NCBI RefSeq assembly: GCF_029931775.1
Contig: NC_079320.1
Span: forward strand, 84,429,656 to 84,493,655
Length of the DNA: 64,000 nucleotides
Direction: 5' to 3'
Origin: Euleptes europaea
Lineage: Eukaryota; Chordata; Lepidosauria; Squamata; Sphaerodactylidae
Shown: positions 42,708 through 53,292 of the stretch, piece by piece
Layout: the number at the start of each line of letters is the position of its first letter
Numbering within the stretch: position 1 is the stretch's first letter
Made by a program: the position numbers and the translations under genes
The notes under the pieces: generated by a model
Database searches by the model: none
The model's input: only the letters and a program-made list of their open reading frames with translations
Told to the model about the DNA's origin: nothing

Positions 42708-42747
42708 GTATCTGAAGAAGTGAGCTGTGGCTCACGAAAGCTCATAC
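42708..42747 (+). ncRNA. Hammerhead-ribozyme-like motif, PLE family 2, right
   Basis: Plus-strand copy of the motif at 41562-41601, in the opposite terminal repeat, identical in core and stems. CTGAAGA is at 42712-42718, GAAA at 42736-42739, and the predicted cleavage would follow C42743. Confidence 0.7.
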
Positions 42748-44241
42748 CCTACCAGAAAATATTTTTGTTAGTCTTTAAGGTGCTACTGGACTCTTGCCCT
42801 TTTCTAATACTGCAGACAGACTAACATGGCTACCCACTGTGAATTTTGAACATTTGATATGTGTGCTATTCAAATTCCTCCACATTCATAGAATTGGCTG
42901 TTTAAGGACTCTGCTTAACAGCAGAGGTAGAATATTCTGCACCTGGTCAGTGCTGGGATAGTACCCCTAAAGAAGCAAGTGAGTTATTTTCCATTTTTTA
43001 CCCCAACAAGAATGTCATATGCCAGTGGTCCTGGGAACAAGACAAGGCACTGCAAGACCTAAAAGCGACATTGTGCACAGCACCTGTTCTCAAGTTCTGT
43101 GACCCTAACAAGCCATTAACCATCCAAGCTGATGCCTCCAAAGATGGATTAGGTGCCTGTCTATTACAGAACGTGGGCCCTGCATTATACGCCTCAAGAG
43201 CTTTGATGGCAGCAGAGCAAAATTATGCCCAAACAAAGAAATAACTTTTAGTCATTGTATTTGCCACTAAAAAATTCCATTAGTACATCTTTGGGGTGCA
43301 GGTAATGGTGCAGGCAGACCACAAGCCACTTGAAGAAATGTTTTCCAAACCTCTTAGACAGGTACATGCTTGCTTGCAGCGCATGTTACTGCAACTGCAG
43401 AAATATGACTTGACCGTCAAACATGTTCCTAGCAAGGAAATGCTCATTGCAGATGCAATGTCAAGAGCTGCACTACCAAACACCTCAATCCCAGATGACA
43501 CTGACACAGAAGAGAAAGTAGTGTATGGGGTGGACCCTGTAACCACAATTGACACAGATCTTGTGGCACACTTGAAACACAGCACAAGCCAAGATCCTCA
43601 GCTGCAGGCCCTGCTTAAATTTACACAAGCAGGCTGGCCAAGATGGAGGACGCAAGTAGACCCCAGTCTGCGGTCATACTGGCCCGTGAAAGATGTTATT
43701 TCCCTACAAGATGGTCTCATGATGACAGGTGACAGGATCATTATACCCACCAACATGAGAACAAAAATACTGAGTTCTCCTCACAGATCACACCAAGGCA
43801 TCTAGAGGACGAAGGCAAGAGCAAGGCAGCTCATGTACTGACCGCAGATGACCCAGCACATAGAGCAAATGATTGAAAGATGCACAGTATGCCAGGAGCA
43901 GAAACCAAGTAATCCAAAGGAACTACTATCGCCACATGAAATCCCAGACCTTCCAAGGACAAAGACAGTGGCAGACATCTTTGACTTTGACAAGCACTCA
44001 TACCTGCTCTTAGTGGACTACTACTCACAGTTTTAGCAAGTTCTGCTTATTCCAGATAAATCAGCACATTCTGTTATTGCCAAAATGAAAGCTGTGTTTG
44101 CTAGGCATGGCATCCCGCAGGAAGTAGTGAATGATGATGTCCCATTTGCCAGCAGAGAAATCTCACATTTTGCCAGATCTTGGGGAATAAAATTCACTCA
44201 CAGCTGCTCGGGATACCCTCAATTGAATGGAATGGCTGAAC

Positions 44242-45992
44242 TAGGGCTGTTGAATTTAAAAAAATTCGGTATAGTTCGGATTCGGCCGAATTCGGCCCGT
44301 TTAGATTTGGGATATGCCAAAGTCCGAACTCCCCCACTTCGGGTTCGTTCAATTCGGCGGGATTCAAAGTTCGGGGAAAAAATTCGGCCGAATAAAGCCA
44401 TTAAAAACACAATCGCGCCTTTCTGCGGCTCTGGGGGGGCATTTTTGGGGTTAGAGGTCCCAAACTTTCAGCAGAGCTTCAAAGGATGTTTATTGAAAGA
44501 CTCCCCAAGTTTTGTAAAGATTGGGTCAGGGGGGGCTGAAATATGGGCCCTGAAAGGGGTCCCCCCACCCTTAATGTGCATCTCTCAGCAGAGCTTGCCG
44601 CCCACGCACAAAGCTCCCAGCCCCGACAACAGCTGAGAAGTTTGCAAAGCAACTGCAAAGCAACACAACCTTGTAAAACAACACCTTTGCAACAGGGAAA
44701 ACCAGAAGACACACAACTAAAACCTCCCCCCTCAAACAGGGAGCGAGAGACTCGAGGGGGAACACACACCCCAGGCAGAACTGACGAAAGCCCCCTTTGG
44801 CTTCCCTCCCACCCACAGAAACTGCTCCCTCCCCACACACACACAGACTCTGCTTTCCCCCACACACACGCATACACAGGAGAAAAATTATAGATTAAAG
44901 CCCCCAAAGGGGTCTTACTGTGGCTGTCTTCTGTTCCTTCAGGAGGGGCTGGGGAGGACTTGTAATCCAAGATGATTCCAATTAGGCACGGGACGTTTTG
45001 CTCTGGAGATGCACACAGGATCGGCTGATCCATTCATCCCAATAGGGGAAAGGGGAAAGCCCATATCTCGGGACCCCCTGACCCAATGTTCACAAAACTT
45101 GGGTGGTCTCTTAAGAACACTTGTCTGAAACTCCGCTCAAAGTTTGGGATCTGCACCCCCAAAAATGCGCCCCCTGCAGCCACGGAAAGAGAAAAGGGGG
45201 GAGGCGATATTTCTGCCCCCACTGAACCCATCTTTACAAAACTTGGGTGGTATCTTAAGAATGATTGTCTGAAGCTATGCTGAAAGTTTGGGGGCTATAT
45301 CCCCAAAAAAGCGCCCCCTGCAGCCACATAAATGGAAAAAAGGGGGGAGAGAAAAGGGGGAGAGCCCATATCTCGAGATCCCCTGACCCAATGTTTACAA
45401 AACTTGGGGGGTATCTTAAGAAGCTTCATCTGAAGCTCCACTGAAAGTTTTGTGTCTGTACCCCCCAAAATGCGCCCCCTGCAGCCATGGAAAGAAAAAG
45501 GGGGGAGCCCATATCTCGGGACCCCCTGACCCAATGTTTACAAAACTTGGGGGGTATCTTAAGAAGCTTCATCTGAAGCTCCACTGAATGTTTTGTGTCT
45601 GTACCCCAAAAAATACACCCCTGCAGCCACAGAAAGGAGCGAATGTGCACAAGCACCCACACACACACACGAGGATTTCGCTCTCTCTCTCTCTCCCTGG
45701 CCGGGCCACACATCAGCTGATTCTTCCAGTACTCAATCCTGACTGATTGTCCAGAAGAAGACCCAGCTTGGCCACCGATTGGCCGGGGGAGGAGAATGCT
45801 GCTTACTGACGGTTATGCTGCTTACTGACGGCCCCGAATTTGCCGAATTTATTTGCGAACTCCCGAACTCGCTGAATTCGGCTCCCCGGTTGCCCACCAG
45901 CTTTGAGTTCGGTTCCTCCCGAACTAAAAACCACCGAATCAGGGGAAATTCGGCTGATTTTCAGTTCGGGCCGAACCGAATCAACAGCCCTA
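44242..45992 (+). mobile_element. hAT element with iterated ~145-bp units, copy 2
   Basis: 1751 bp from TAGGGCTGTTGAATTTAA to CGAATCAACAGCCCTA, with a perfect 8-bp duplication GGCTGAAC (44234-44241 and 45993-46000). Four units (near 45178, 45320, 45477 and 45622) run in one direction. A fifth near 44420-44560 runs the other way. GT/CA-rich stretches lie near 44835-44875 and 45655-45675. No transposase. Opposite in orientation to 5540-6889, and inserted in gypsy integrase. Confidence 0.92.
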
Positions 45993-47074
45993 GGCTGAAC
46001 ACATTATTCAGACAATCAAATCAGTGTTTCATAAAACTGCTGCATCGTAAAAAAAAGCTTACAAAGACCTAATTAAGAGGGGAAAGGAGATTGAGATCAC
46101 CCAGAACTGGGAAAAGCTTGTGGCCATTGTGAAGGCTGGAGACGTGAACGCCTTTTGGAAACTTGTTAGACCGGTTCGCCAATTTGATTTATCTATGGCT
46201 ATCCCCTCAATGAGATGGATGGAACATTTTTCAGCCCTGTACCGGACCTCTGAGTGCCCAGCAGAGGAGAAGGAAACTAAGGAATTGCTGGCCTTAACTC
46301 CAGACTGGCCATGTGTCTCCCCAAAGACCGTGTTGGAGCAACTTAACCGAATGAAGCGAGGAAAGACAGCGGGTCCAGATTTGATTCCCTTGGAGCTTTT
46401 TCTAGTAAACCCCGAATGGTGGGCTGCTCGTTTGGCCCCCTTCTTCTCGGATATTAACCAAACAGCTATCATTCCGGAAATTTGGAGGACAGCTACAATC
46501 GTCCCAATCCACAAAAGCGGTGATGCCAGGAATCCAGGGAATTATAGGCCGATTAGTCTTATTGCCATCCCTTGTAAGATCTACTCTGCACTCCTCTTGG
46601 AGAGGCTACAGGATTGGCTTGACGAAGAGGCCTATCTCCACCCTGAACAGTGTGGTTTTCGTCGAGGTACCTCTACCACAGACCATTGTCTGACCCTCCT
46701 TCAGTTGGCCTCAAAGTATTCGAGTCACCCGAGGGGATGTTTATATGCGGTCTTTATGGATCTAAGGGCTGCATTTGATTCTATCTCCCGACATAGACTT
46801 TGGAAGAAAGTGATGAACACCAGTATAGACCACAGACTCCTGGTTTTGATTATGGCCCTTTACTCTAGAACAGGGGTCTGCAAACTGCAGCTCTCCAAAC
46901 TTGGTTCAGAGCCCCTGCTCTTGCGCCCACTCACGCCGGCATCCGGGCTGCGGAGCCGGCGCGCCAGAGAGAGAGAGAGAGAGAGAGAGCAGGCGAGCGG
47001 GGGGGCTGTCTCTCCCCTCCCGCCGCCGTGGAGAATGGCAGGTTCCCCTTTCCCTTACCCTCAATGGTTGGGAG

Positions 47075-47996
47075 CAGGGGTGGGGAACCTTTTTCCTGCC
47101 AAGGGCCATTTGCACATTTATGACATCATTCAGGGGCCATACCAGGTGTAGATCTCCTGGTGGGGGGGGAAGAGGCTAGGGTTGCCAGGTCTCCAGCCAC
47201 CACCTGGAGGTTGGCAACCCCAGGGGAGGCCACACAGAGAAGGCCTGCAGGGTGCCCCCACTCCCCCTCCCAGGCGGAAGGGCAGCCAGCAGTGGGCCCG
47301 AGCAAACGAGGTGCCAGGGGGGCACAGCCCACAGTCGATCTGCAAGGGAGGAATGAAAACAGAGAAAGAGGAGGAGGGAGGGAGAAAGGGAGAAAGAAAT
47401 GGAGAGAGAGGGAGAAAGAAAGAAAAGGATGAAGGGAGACAAAGAAAAGGACAGAGGGAGACAAAGAGACAGAAAAAGAGGGAGAAAGAGAGGGAGAGAA
47501 AGGAGAAAGAGTGACAGAAAAAGAGGAAGAAAAGAGAGGAAAGCCTTCCCCCCCCACACACACACCCACGCACACTGGCCCCGCGCGACCGGGCCCCAGC
47601 CTCCCCTGCCCACACACACACACACACACACACGGCGGCGCACAGAGCCCCGCGTGACCGGGCCCAGTCTCCATGCCCTCTCCTCCCCAGAGTCCACAAA
47701 AGGGCCCCCCTGAAGCCCGATCGGCTCCTGCATGCATGCTCTGCCGCCGGGATCCACCAGCCTCTTTCCCCCTCCCTCTCGCTGTTCAACAGCCGACAGT
47801 CGGCGAGAGGAGGTCCAAAAAAAAAAAAAAAAAAAGGGCGCCGCAGCACCGCTGTAAGCCATGGCACCAGGAACACTCTCTGGGAGGGCCACCCTGCACC
47901 CCGCCTCTGCAGCAGGGCCCCGGAGCTCCCGAGGGCCACAAAAAATGTCCTCGGGGGCCGCATACGGCCCCCGGGCCTGAGGTTCCCCACCCCTGG
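47075..47996. mobile_element. Non-autonomous hAT (GGGGAACC family), copy 2
   Basis: The ends are CAGGGGTGGGGAACCTTTTT and TGAGGTTCCCCACCCCTG, with a perfect 8-bp duplication GTTGGGAG (47067-47074 and 47997-48004). The interior has a GAGA-rich tract (about 47360-47540), a CA run (about 47612-47632) and an A run at 47815-47835. Inserted in the hAT at 46871-48681. Confidence 0.92.
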
Positions 47997-48103
47997 TTGG
48001 GAGGCTAAAGCCTCCCCTCCCCTCTAGCCGCTCTATTGCTGGGCGGGTGGCTCGGCGGTTCCTGCCCCCCCGCCTATCAGCTGTTGGGCAGGGTGGGCTT
48101 CCT

Positions 48104-48378
48104 TTGGTAGACCTGGCCTCCGGCTGAGTCCCATTGGGAGGCCATGTCTACCCACTGGCTTTCTTGGCGGTAGACCTGGACTCCAAGGAGGGGGAAAAAG
48201 TCCTCTTCAGAGGCCAGGTCTACCAATTGGCTTCTATGGGCCTCCGGAGGCCAGGTCTACTTCCAGAACAGAAAACAGAAAACAGAACCTTTATTGGCAT
48301 TAACGGGTCTACTTCCAAGAAAGCCAGTGGGTAGACATGGCCTCCCAATGGGACTCAGCCGGAGGCCAGGTCTACCAA
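48104..48378. repeat. Perfect 64-bp inverted repeat
   Basis: 48104-48167 and 48315-48378 are exact reverse complements (64 of 64), starting TTGGTAGACCTGGCCTCCGG. The 147-bp spacer also contains GGAGGCCAGGTCTACC motifs. Confidence 0.95.
48266..48306 (-). mobile_element. 41-bp retro-insertion with 11-bp target duplication
   Basis: Flanked by GTCTACTTCCA at 48255-48265 and 48307-48317. On the minus strand it reads TTAATGCCAATAAAGGTTC, then CTGTTTTCTG repeats, like the extreme 3' tail of a polyadenylated retroelement. The source is not identified. Confidence 0.6.
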
Positions 48379-50860
48379 TAGGCTTTTATGGCGGTAGACC
48401 AGGCCTCCAAACGAGGACTCCGGATGGGGAGGGGGAAATTGCAGGGACTTACAATTCAATTTTTATCAATAAATAAGATCACTATTAAGTATGATATCAA
48501 GTTTTATTCAGTATACCTATAGTTTAATTAAGACTTAAAACTTCAATTAAAGTTTATTAAGTTAATAAACAGTGTACCTACCTATATAGTTTAAGTTTAA
48601 GAAATTTGGCTCTCAAAAGAAATCTCAATCGTTGTACTGTTGATATTTGGCTCTTTTGACTAATGAGTTTGCCGACCCCTGCTCTAGAACAACTGCCTCA
48701 GTGCGGGTCGATCCCAGTGGTACACTGACAGATTCTTTTCCAGTTCAAAAGGGGGTAAGACAGGGATGCCTGCTTGCTCCCTCTCTATTTAACATCTTTA
48801 TCAATGATTTGGTGCCGCATATCAAAGAGGGAGCAAAACACACCCCATATCTGGCCGGTCAACCCATACCACTTTTATTATATGCGGACGATGTGGTTTT
48901 GTTGGCGACATCAGAAGTGGGGCTGAGGTCCACTATCAATCTCTTCTTTGAATATATTGACCAAGAAGCACTCACTGTGAATTACGCCAAGTCAAAGGTG
49001 CTTTGCTTTTCTGCCACCAAGAGAAGATGCTCCCAGTTTTTCAAGGTCAAAAACGGACAACTCGAATGGGTTTCCACCTTCCGCTACTTGGGCATTGTCT
49101 TCAGTTACAACTTATCTTGGTCTGCCCATCTGGACCATGTGAAGAAGACAGCAAGATCCACCACTGTAATGGTAGAGAGGTTTTTTCGAACCAAGGGGGC
49201 CAAGCACATCCCGTCTGCCATTGATGTCTTCAACGCGAAGGTGGTTTCCCAGATTCTGTATGGAGCAGACATTTGGATTTCCGGCGTGGATGAGAAACTA
49301 GATTGCCTTTTGAACAATTTTCTCAGGAGAATTACTGGAACTCCGAGGTGTGTTGCTGGGCCTGCCCTCCATATGGAATTGGCCCAACCCTCGCTTGAGG
49401 CATGTGCGTGGAGGAGAGCAATTAAGCTTAGGTTTAAGTTGCCTGACGACAATCTCTCATCCCAGGCGGGGTTTCTCCATCTTACTCTTAAGGACCCGGC
49501 CCCCAATCCCTGGCTGAATCTGTTAGCGGAAAAACTAAAAGTACCGGGGATCCTAATCTCTACTCCCTCTGACGACCTGGTTCCATCTCATTTAGTGGCA
49601 ATCTTGAAGAGATTGAAGGAGTTAGATTGGGCCAGTATGTTGAGAGGGTCAGACGTACTTGCTCCGGTCTGGTCTTAGGACTCCCTCCACCAGAGAAGCT
49701 TCCAGAGTTCCGCTTTATGGTTCCAATCTTCTCATATCGTTGGGCTGTCCTTTTAGCTCATTTAAATGCCTTTCCATCCATGGTCATGTTGGGCAGATAT
49801 ACCGGGATACCTTTTCCGGACTGTCTCTGCCCATGTAACACGGGCAAAATTGAAACGTTGGATCATCTGATGCTCCGCTGTCCTCGCTGGTCCCAAGATA
49901 GAGATGCTCTTATTGCTCCAATCCTCACCAGCTTGAACCTCCCTCTACATGCCTGGGTGTTGCCTTTTTTGTTTGGCGACTCAACTAATGGTGCAGCCAC
50001 ATCGAATGTTGCCCGCTTTTTGGCCAGAGTGGCTGCTCTTAAGAAGAAAGAACTCTCAACTCCTACCTCTGGCAACTTTTAGTCAGTTCGCTCCGCCCCC
50101 AGTTTATTTTAGTTAGGAATTTTACTTATTGGGCTGACTCCTAGTTTTTAGCATTGTTAACTTAAAATTGTATTATCCTTATTATGTTTACTATGTATTA
50201 TGCTTCCTATCCTCCCTCGTCTTCTCCCTTCTTTTCCTTCTCCCTTGGTCCAAGACTTCGGTCATAGACCTAATAATAAATTATTTAAAAAACTGCTGCA
50301 TTAGGTGAAGATGCTCATCTAGCACTGCTGGAGTTAAGAAACACACCTGTGACAGGCCTGAAATACTCCTCAGCACAACTGCTGATGGGACGCATGATGA
50401 GGACAACTCTCCCATTCACTAGTACAGTTCTTCAACCCACAGTTCCCCATGGCTTCGGGACTCAGCTTCAGCAGTTACAAGAGAGGCAGAAAGAGTACTA
50501 TGACTGGACAGCTAAACCACTACCTGTTTTCCATCCACAGAGCCCAGTATGCATGGAATCATCAGAGGGCTGGAAGCCTGCAAAGATAATAGCACCATGC
50601 CCAGAGCCACGGTCCTATTGCATTGAAACACCAACAGGAGAAAGGTATTGGTGCAACAGAAGGCACTTGAGGGTCAACTCAGTACCCCCAACAAACTTCA
50701 TTCCACATGCAGACTCAGAGCAACAGTCTCGGAGCCCAAATCTGGCTGAGCAGGGGGCACAATAGAGTCTCACACATCCCAGGCTGCCCCACAACAACCT
50801 GCGATTTGATCCACCAGGATGGAAACAACAGTGATATGACTACATGATGATGAGTTTATA

Positions 50861-53187
50861 AGGATATTATTTTGGAGAACTGAAAAAGCCTAGCTCACTT
50901 TGAGCAATGTGAAACGGCTCTTGAATGAAGCTGCCAGGCCATCTTCTCTTCTCTGAAGGTTCTCCTTTGGAAAGATGTTGTCTTCTGTATAAGTTATCTG
51001 CAAAGATAAGGAAAGAAACACAAACTTCAAGACATATGGTCAACTGTATTTCTACTCACCTTTTCCTGAGGTGCATTCGTTTCTCACATCTCCTGCAACA
51101 GATAAAGAAAATACTATGTGTTAAAGACTTCCATGGAATATGTTGTATAGTTGTTTATTACTCTGTTTATGTATGGTTGTTTATTACTGTGTCTGAGAAT
51201 ACATGTAATTGTCATATATTTTGTGATTTAGATACTACTTGAGTATTTAGATTTAGATACTACAGAGAGTGCGCATTTAGGGTTGCCAGTTCCCCCCTCC
51301 TGATCAGCAGGAGGTTTTAAAGGGGGGGGCTGAAGCAGTGATGTGCGTGCATGGGTGGGTGTACATGATGATGGCACTTTTGGTTTTACTCCTGGAAGCG
51401 CTGCATCGCCACAGCCGATTTAACACTCAACCCCCCCCCCCCAATTTGTAATGCCTGCAAGCACTTCTGGAACTTTTGAGAAAAGGTAGAGGGCACCACT
51501 ACAAATGGCTGCCATAGGGTGGACCAATCACAAATAATTCCAAAAATGTTGGGAGATGCCAAGTCAAATGTCCTTTTATGACAGAGGCAGTTCACAAAGG
51601 TGATGTTCTGGTGTCTTCTGATGCACGCCCTGTAGCCAAGAGTACGATTGAAAGGTATCCCGCTCTCCTACTGGCAACCCCCTGACCCCAGCCACCACTC
51701 AGTGGGCTGGTGGTGAGAAAATGCACGGAAAAACTTACTGTTGTATTGGATGTTTAATGACATTTCCAGGACAGGCCCAGAAGTGACACAACGCCACTCT
51801 AGGATTCTTCTAAAACCATAGAGTTTCTGCTGAATCCTAGAGCGGAGTGACATCACATCTAGGTTTGCATTCTGGGACTGTGAAATTTCTTTTACTAAAG
51901 CCACGGAAAAGTTGCTGAAAGAATCTGGAGACAGAACCATCACTTCATTCCCATACTGTGAATTTTCTCCATGCTGGGGCATGTTTCGTTGAGTTAAATG
52001 TGAATTCCAAAGAGCATAGCTAAGTAATCTAAACAACAATCCAGCTGGCAGCTTTCCGGACCAGGAAATAGGATAAACAATAAAAGATTTAAGGACAGCC
52101 ATCATTGTCCAAAAGCACAAAGTTCCAAATCCATGCCTGGCTGATGAGAGACAAGGGAATGGGGCAGCTGCCGGCTTCTTGGCGAGATCGACCAAAATGG
52201 CTTGCAGTATCCCGGAGAACAGCATGCCCGGTTAGCATAACTCTGATAGTTGATCAATGACATTAGAACAAGTATTGGGAAACTATTTTAAAAACCTTCA
52301 AAAACAAGGCAGAATAAAAACTAAAAGGCAAAGGAACAAGTCTAGCTGAAGCAAACCCCATGACAGCTATCAAGTAAGGAGGCTTTTGCATAGTTAATAG
52401 CCAAGAACTCTACTCCAGTGGGATACTGATGGCTAGAAGATGCTGATGCACTGATCTCTTATGGCTGGCCACTAGGTGCAGAACCTTTCCACCTGCTTGC
52501 TGGGGTACCAGTTTTGGCAGCTGGACTGAAACCAGTTATCGGATAAAGCAATTTAAGTGTTCAGAGCTTTCCAAGTAGTACATTCTCTACCACCTCACCG
52601 GACATGCTCGTAAAGTCTCTGTTTTCATAGCAAGATCCTCCCCTCAATCTGGGCTGGCGAGCCTGCTGCGGACTCGCCAGCCGAGGCAGCCACCCTCACT
52701 CTCCATCTGGGCTGGTGAGCCCGCCGAGGGATGTTGTACCACCTTTATCCCCACTCCCATAGCTGGCTACCTCCATTGTTAGAGCAGCCACAAACAGTGG
52801 AGCCCAGCCTTCCTGCAGCTTTGGGGTTCATTCTTCAAGAGTTTTTAAACCCACAGCTGGGATTGTGGGCTGTAGGTATACAGGACTTGTATGACTGAAC
52901 ACTCCTACATTAAGAATAAATTATCTAAACGTAGCAAGCTAGCATTATCGTTCAGGCTGTCCACTTAGTTCACAACTTGCTTTATAGTTGTTATTTGTTA
53001 CTTATTAAAATATTTGGCTGGAAGGCTCAGGATGGGCAGCAAAGGGAACTGAGAACACACAAACTAATCTCATTAAAACACAATTAAACCATAATATAAA
53101 CTGCTAACAGCATTCATTTCAATTTAACTATCACCATAGAAAGCCAGGACAATTAAGATACTCTTGTGTTATAATATTGCCAACGCC
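50861..53187. other. No gene supported
   Basis: Contains a truncated MITE start (TAGGGTTGCCAGTTCCCC, about 51278), a C-run near 51430, and an inverted repeat CTCTAGGATTC / GAATCCTAGAG near 51795-51845. A 185-codon minus frame at 51668-52225 overlaps these repeats and has no recognised domain. A GC-rich repeat at about 52640-52730 has a diverged relative near 61722-61785. Confidence 0.35.
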
Positions 53188-53292
53188 TAGGGTTGCCAAC
53201 CTCCAAGTGGCTGCTCAACAAACAGCACAAGTGAAACCTGGAGATCTCCTGCTATTACAGTTGATCTCCAGACAACCCCTGGAGAAAATGGC
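53188..53292. mobile_element. Truncated hAT MITE (TAGGGTTGCCA family)
   Basis: TAGGGTTGCCAACCTCCAAG, then GGAGATCTCCTGCTATTACA, then CCTGGAGAAAATGGCTGTG. Roughly half a copy. Confidence 0.65.

Larger units (their letters stand above)
41503..42843 (+). mobile_element. Penelope-like element, family 2, with inverted terminal repeats
   Basis: Flanked by the 13-bp duplication TTTTGAACATTTG (41490-41502 and 42844-42856). The outer parts (about 41508-41770 and 42540-42803) are inverted copies of about 265 bp. Between them is the C-terminal end of the PLE protein with a GIY-YIG endonuclease: CQQCPSTIYFGQTGQSLRQ, then LNGHKSDIRNH, preceded by the Cys motif CNRPRCQLCPH. The reverse transcriptase part is absent. 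Broken in a few places. Confidence 0.9.
46871..48681. mobile_element. hAT (CAGGGGTCTGCAAAC family) in the LINE
   Basis: The ends are CAGGGGTCTGCAAACTGC and ATGAGTTTGCCGACCCCTG, with a perfect 8-bp duplication CTCTAGAA (46863-46870 and 48682-48689). Removing it restores the LINE reading ALYSRTTASVRVDP. It carries another hAT at 47075-47996 and a perfect 64-bp inverted repeat at 48104-48378. Confidence 0.92.
46046..50288 (+). mobile_element. LINE (I/Vingi-like, tentative), 5'-truncated, in gypsy 2
   Basis: Flanked by a 13-bp duplication AAAACTGCTGCAT (46033-46045 and 50289-50301). About 2.4 kb of own sequence. The reverse transcriptase shows RGKTAGPDLIPLE, ATIVPIHKSGDARNPGNYRP, FMDLRAAFDSISR, then after the hAT GVRQGCLLAPSLFNIFINDL and YADDVVLL (near 48881). 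Downstream is a Cys/His cluster CPCNTGKIETLDHLMLRCP (about 49830-49890). A frame change near 49630-49680 separates the RT from that C-terminal part. The 5' end, including endonuclease, is missing. The 3' tail is ATAATAAATTATTTAAAA. The clade is judged from motif style only. Confidence 0.85.
40150..50860 (+). mobile_element. Ty3/gypsy element 2, broken, with nested insertions
   Basis: Fossil LTR retrotransposon of a lineage different from element 1. Parts: protease-like (about 40.2-40.4 kb), reverse transcriptase (about 40.45-41.28 kb), RNase H (about 42.99-43.48 kb), integrase (about 43.65-44.24 kb, resuming 46.00-46.05 and 50.30-50.76 kb). Its end has the GWKPAKI and CNRRHLR motifs and no chromodomain. 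About 3.1 kb of own sequence is spread over 10.7 kb. Insertions are a PLE (41503-42843), a hAT (44242-45992) and a LINE (46046-50288). Broken by many changes; older than element 1. LTRs were not identified. Confidence 0.85.

Noticed and set aside
47126-47990. Open frames of 203-286 codons on the minus strand
   Set aside because: They cross the GA/CT-rich and CA-rich parts of a non-autonomous hAT and have low-complexity products.
51668-52225. 185-codon minus-strand open frame
   Set aside because: Overlaps interspersed repeats including an inverted repeat, and has no recognised domain. A real exon cannot be excluded, but I cannot support it.
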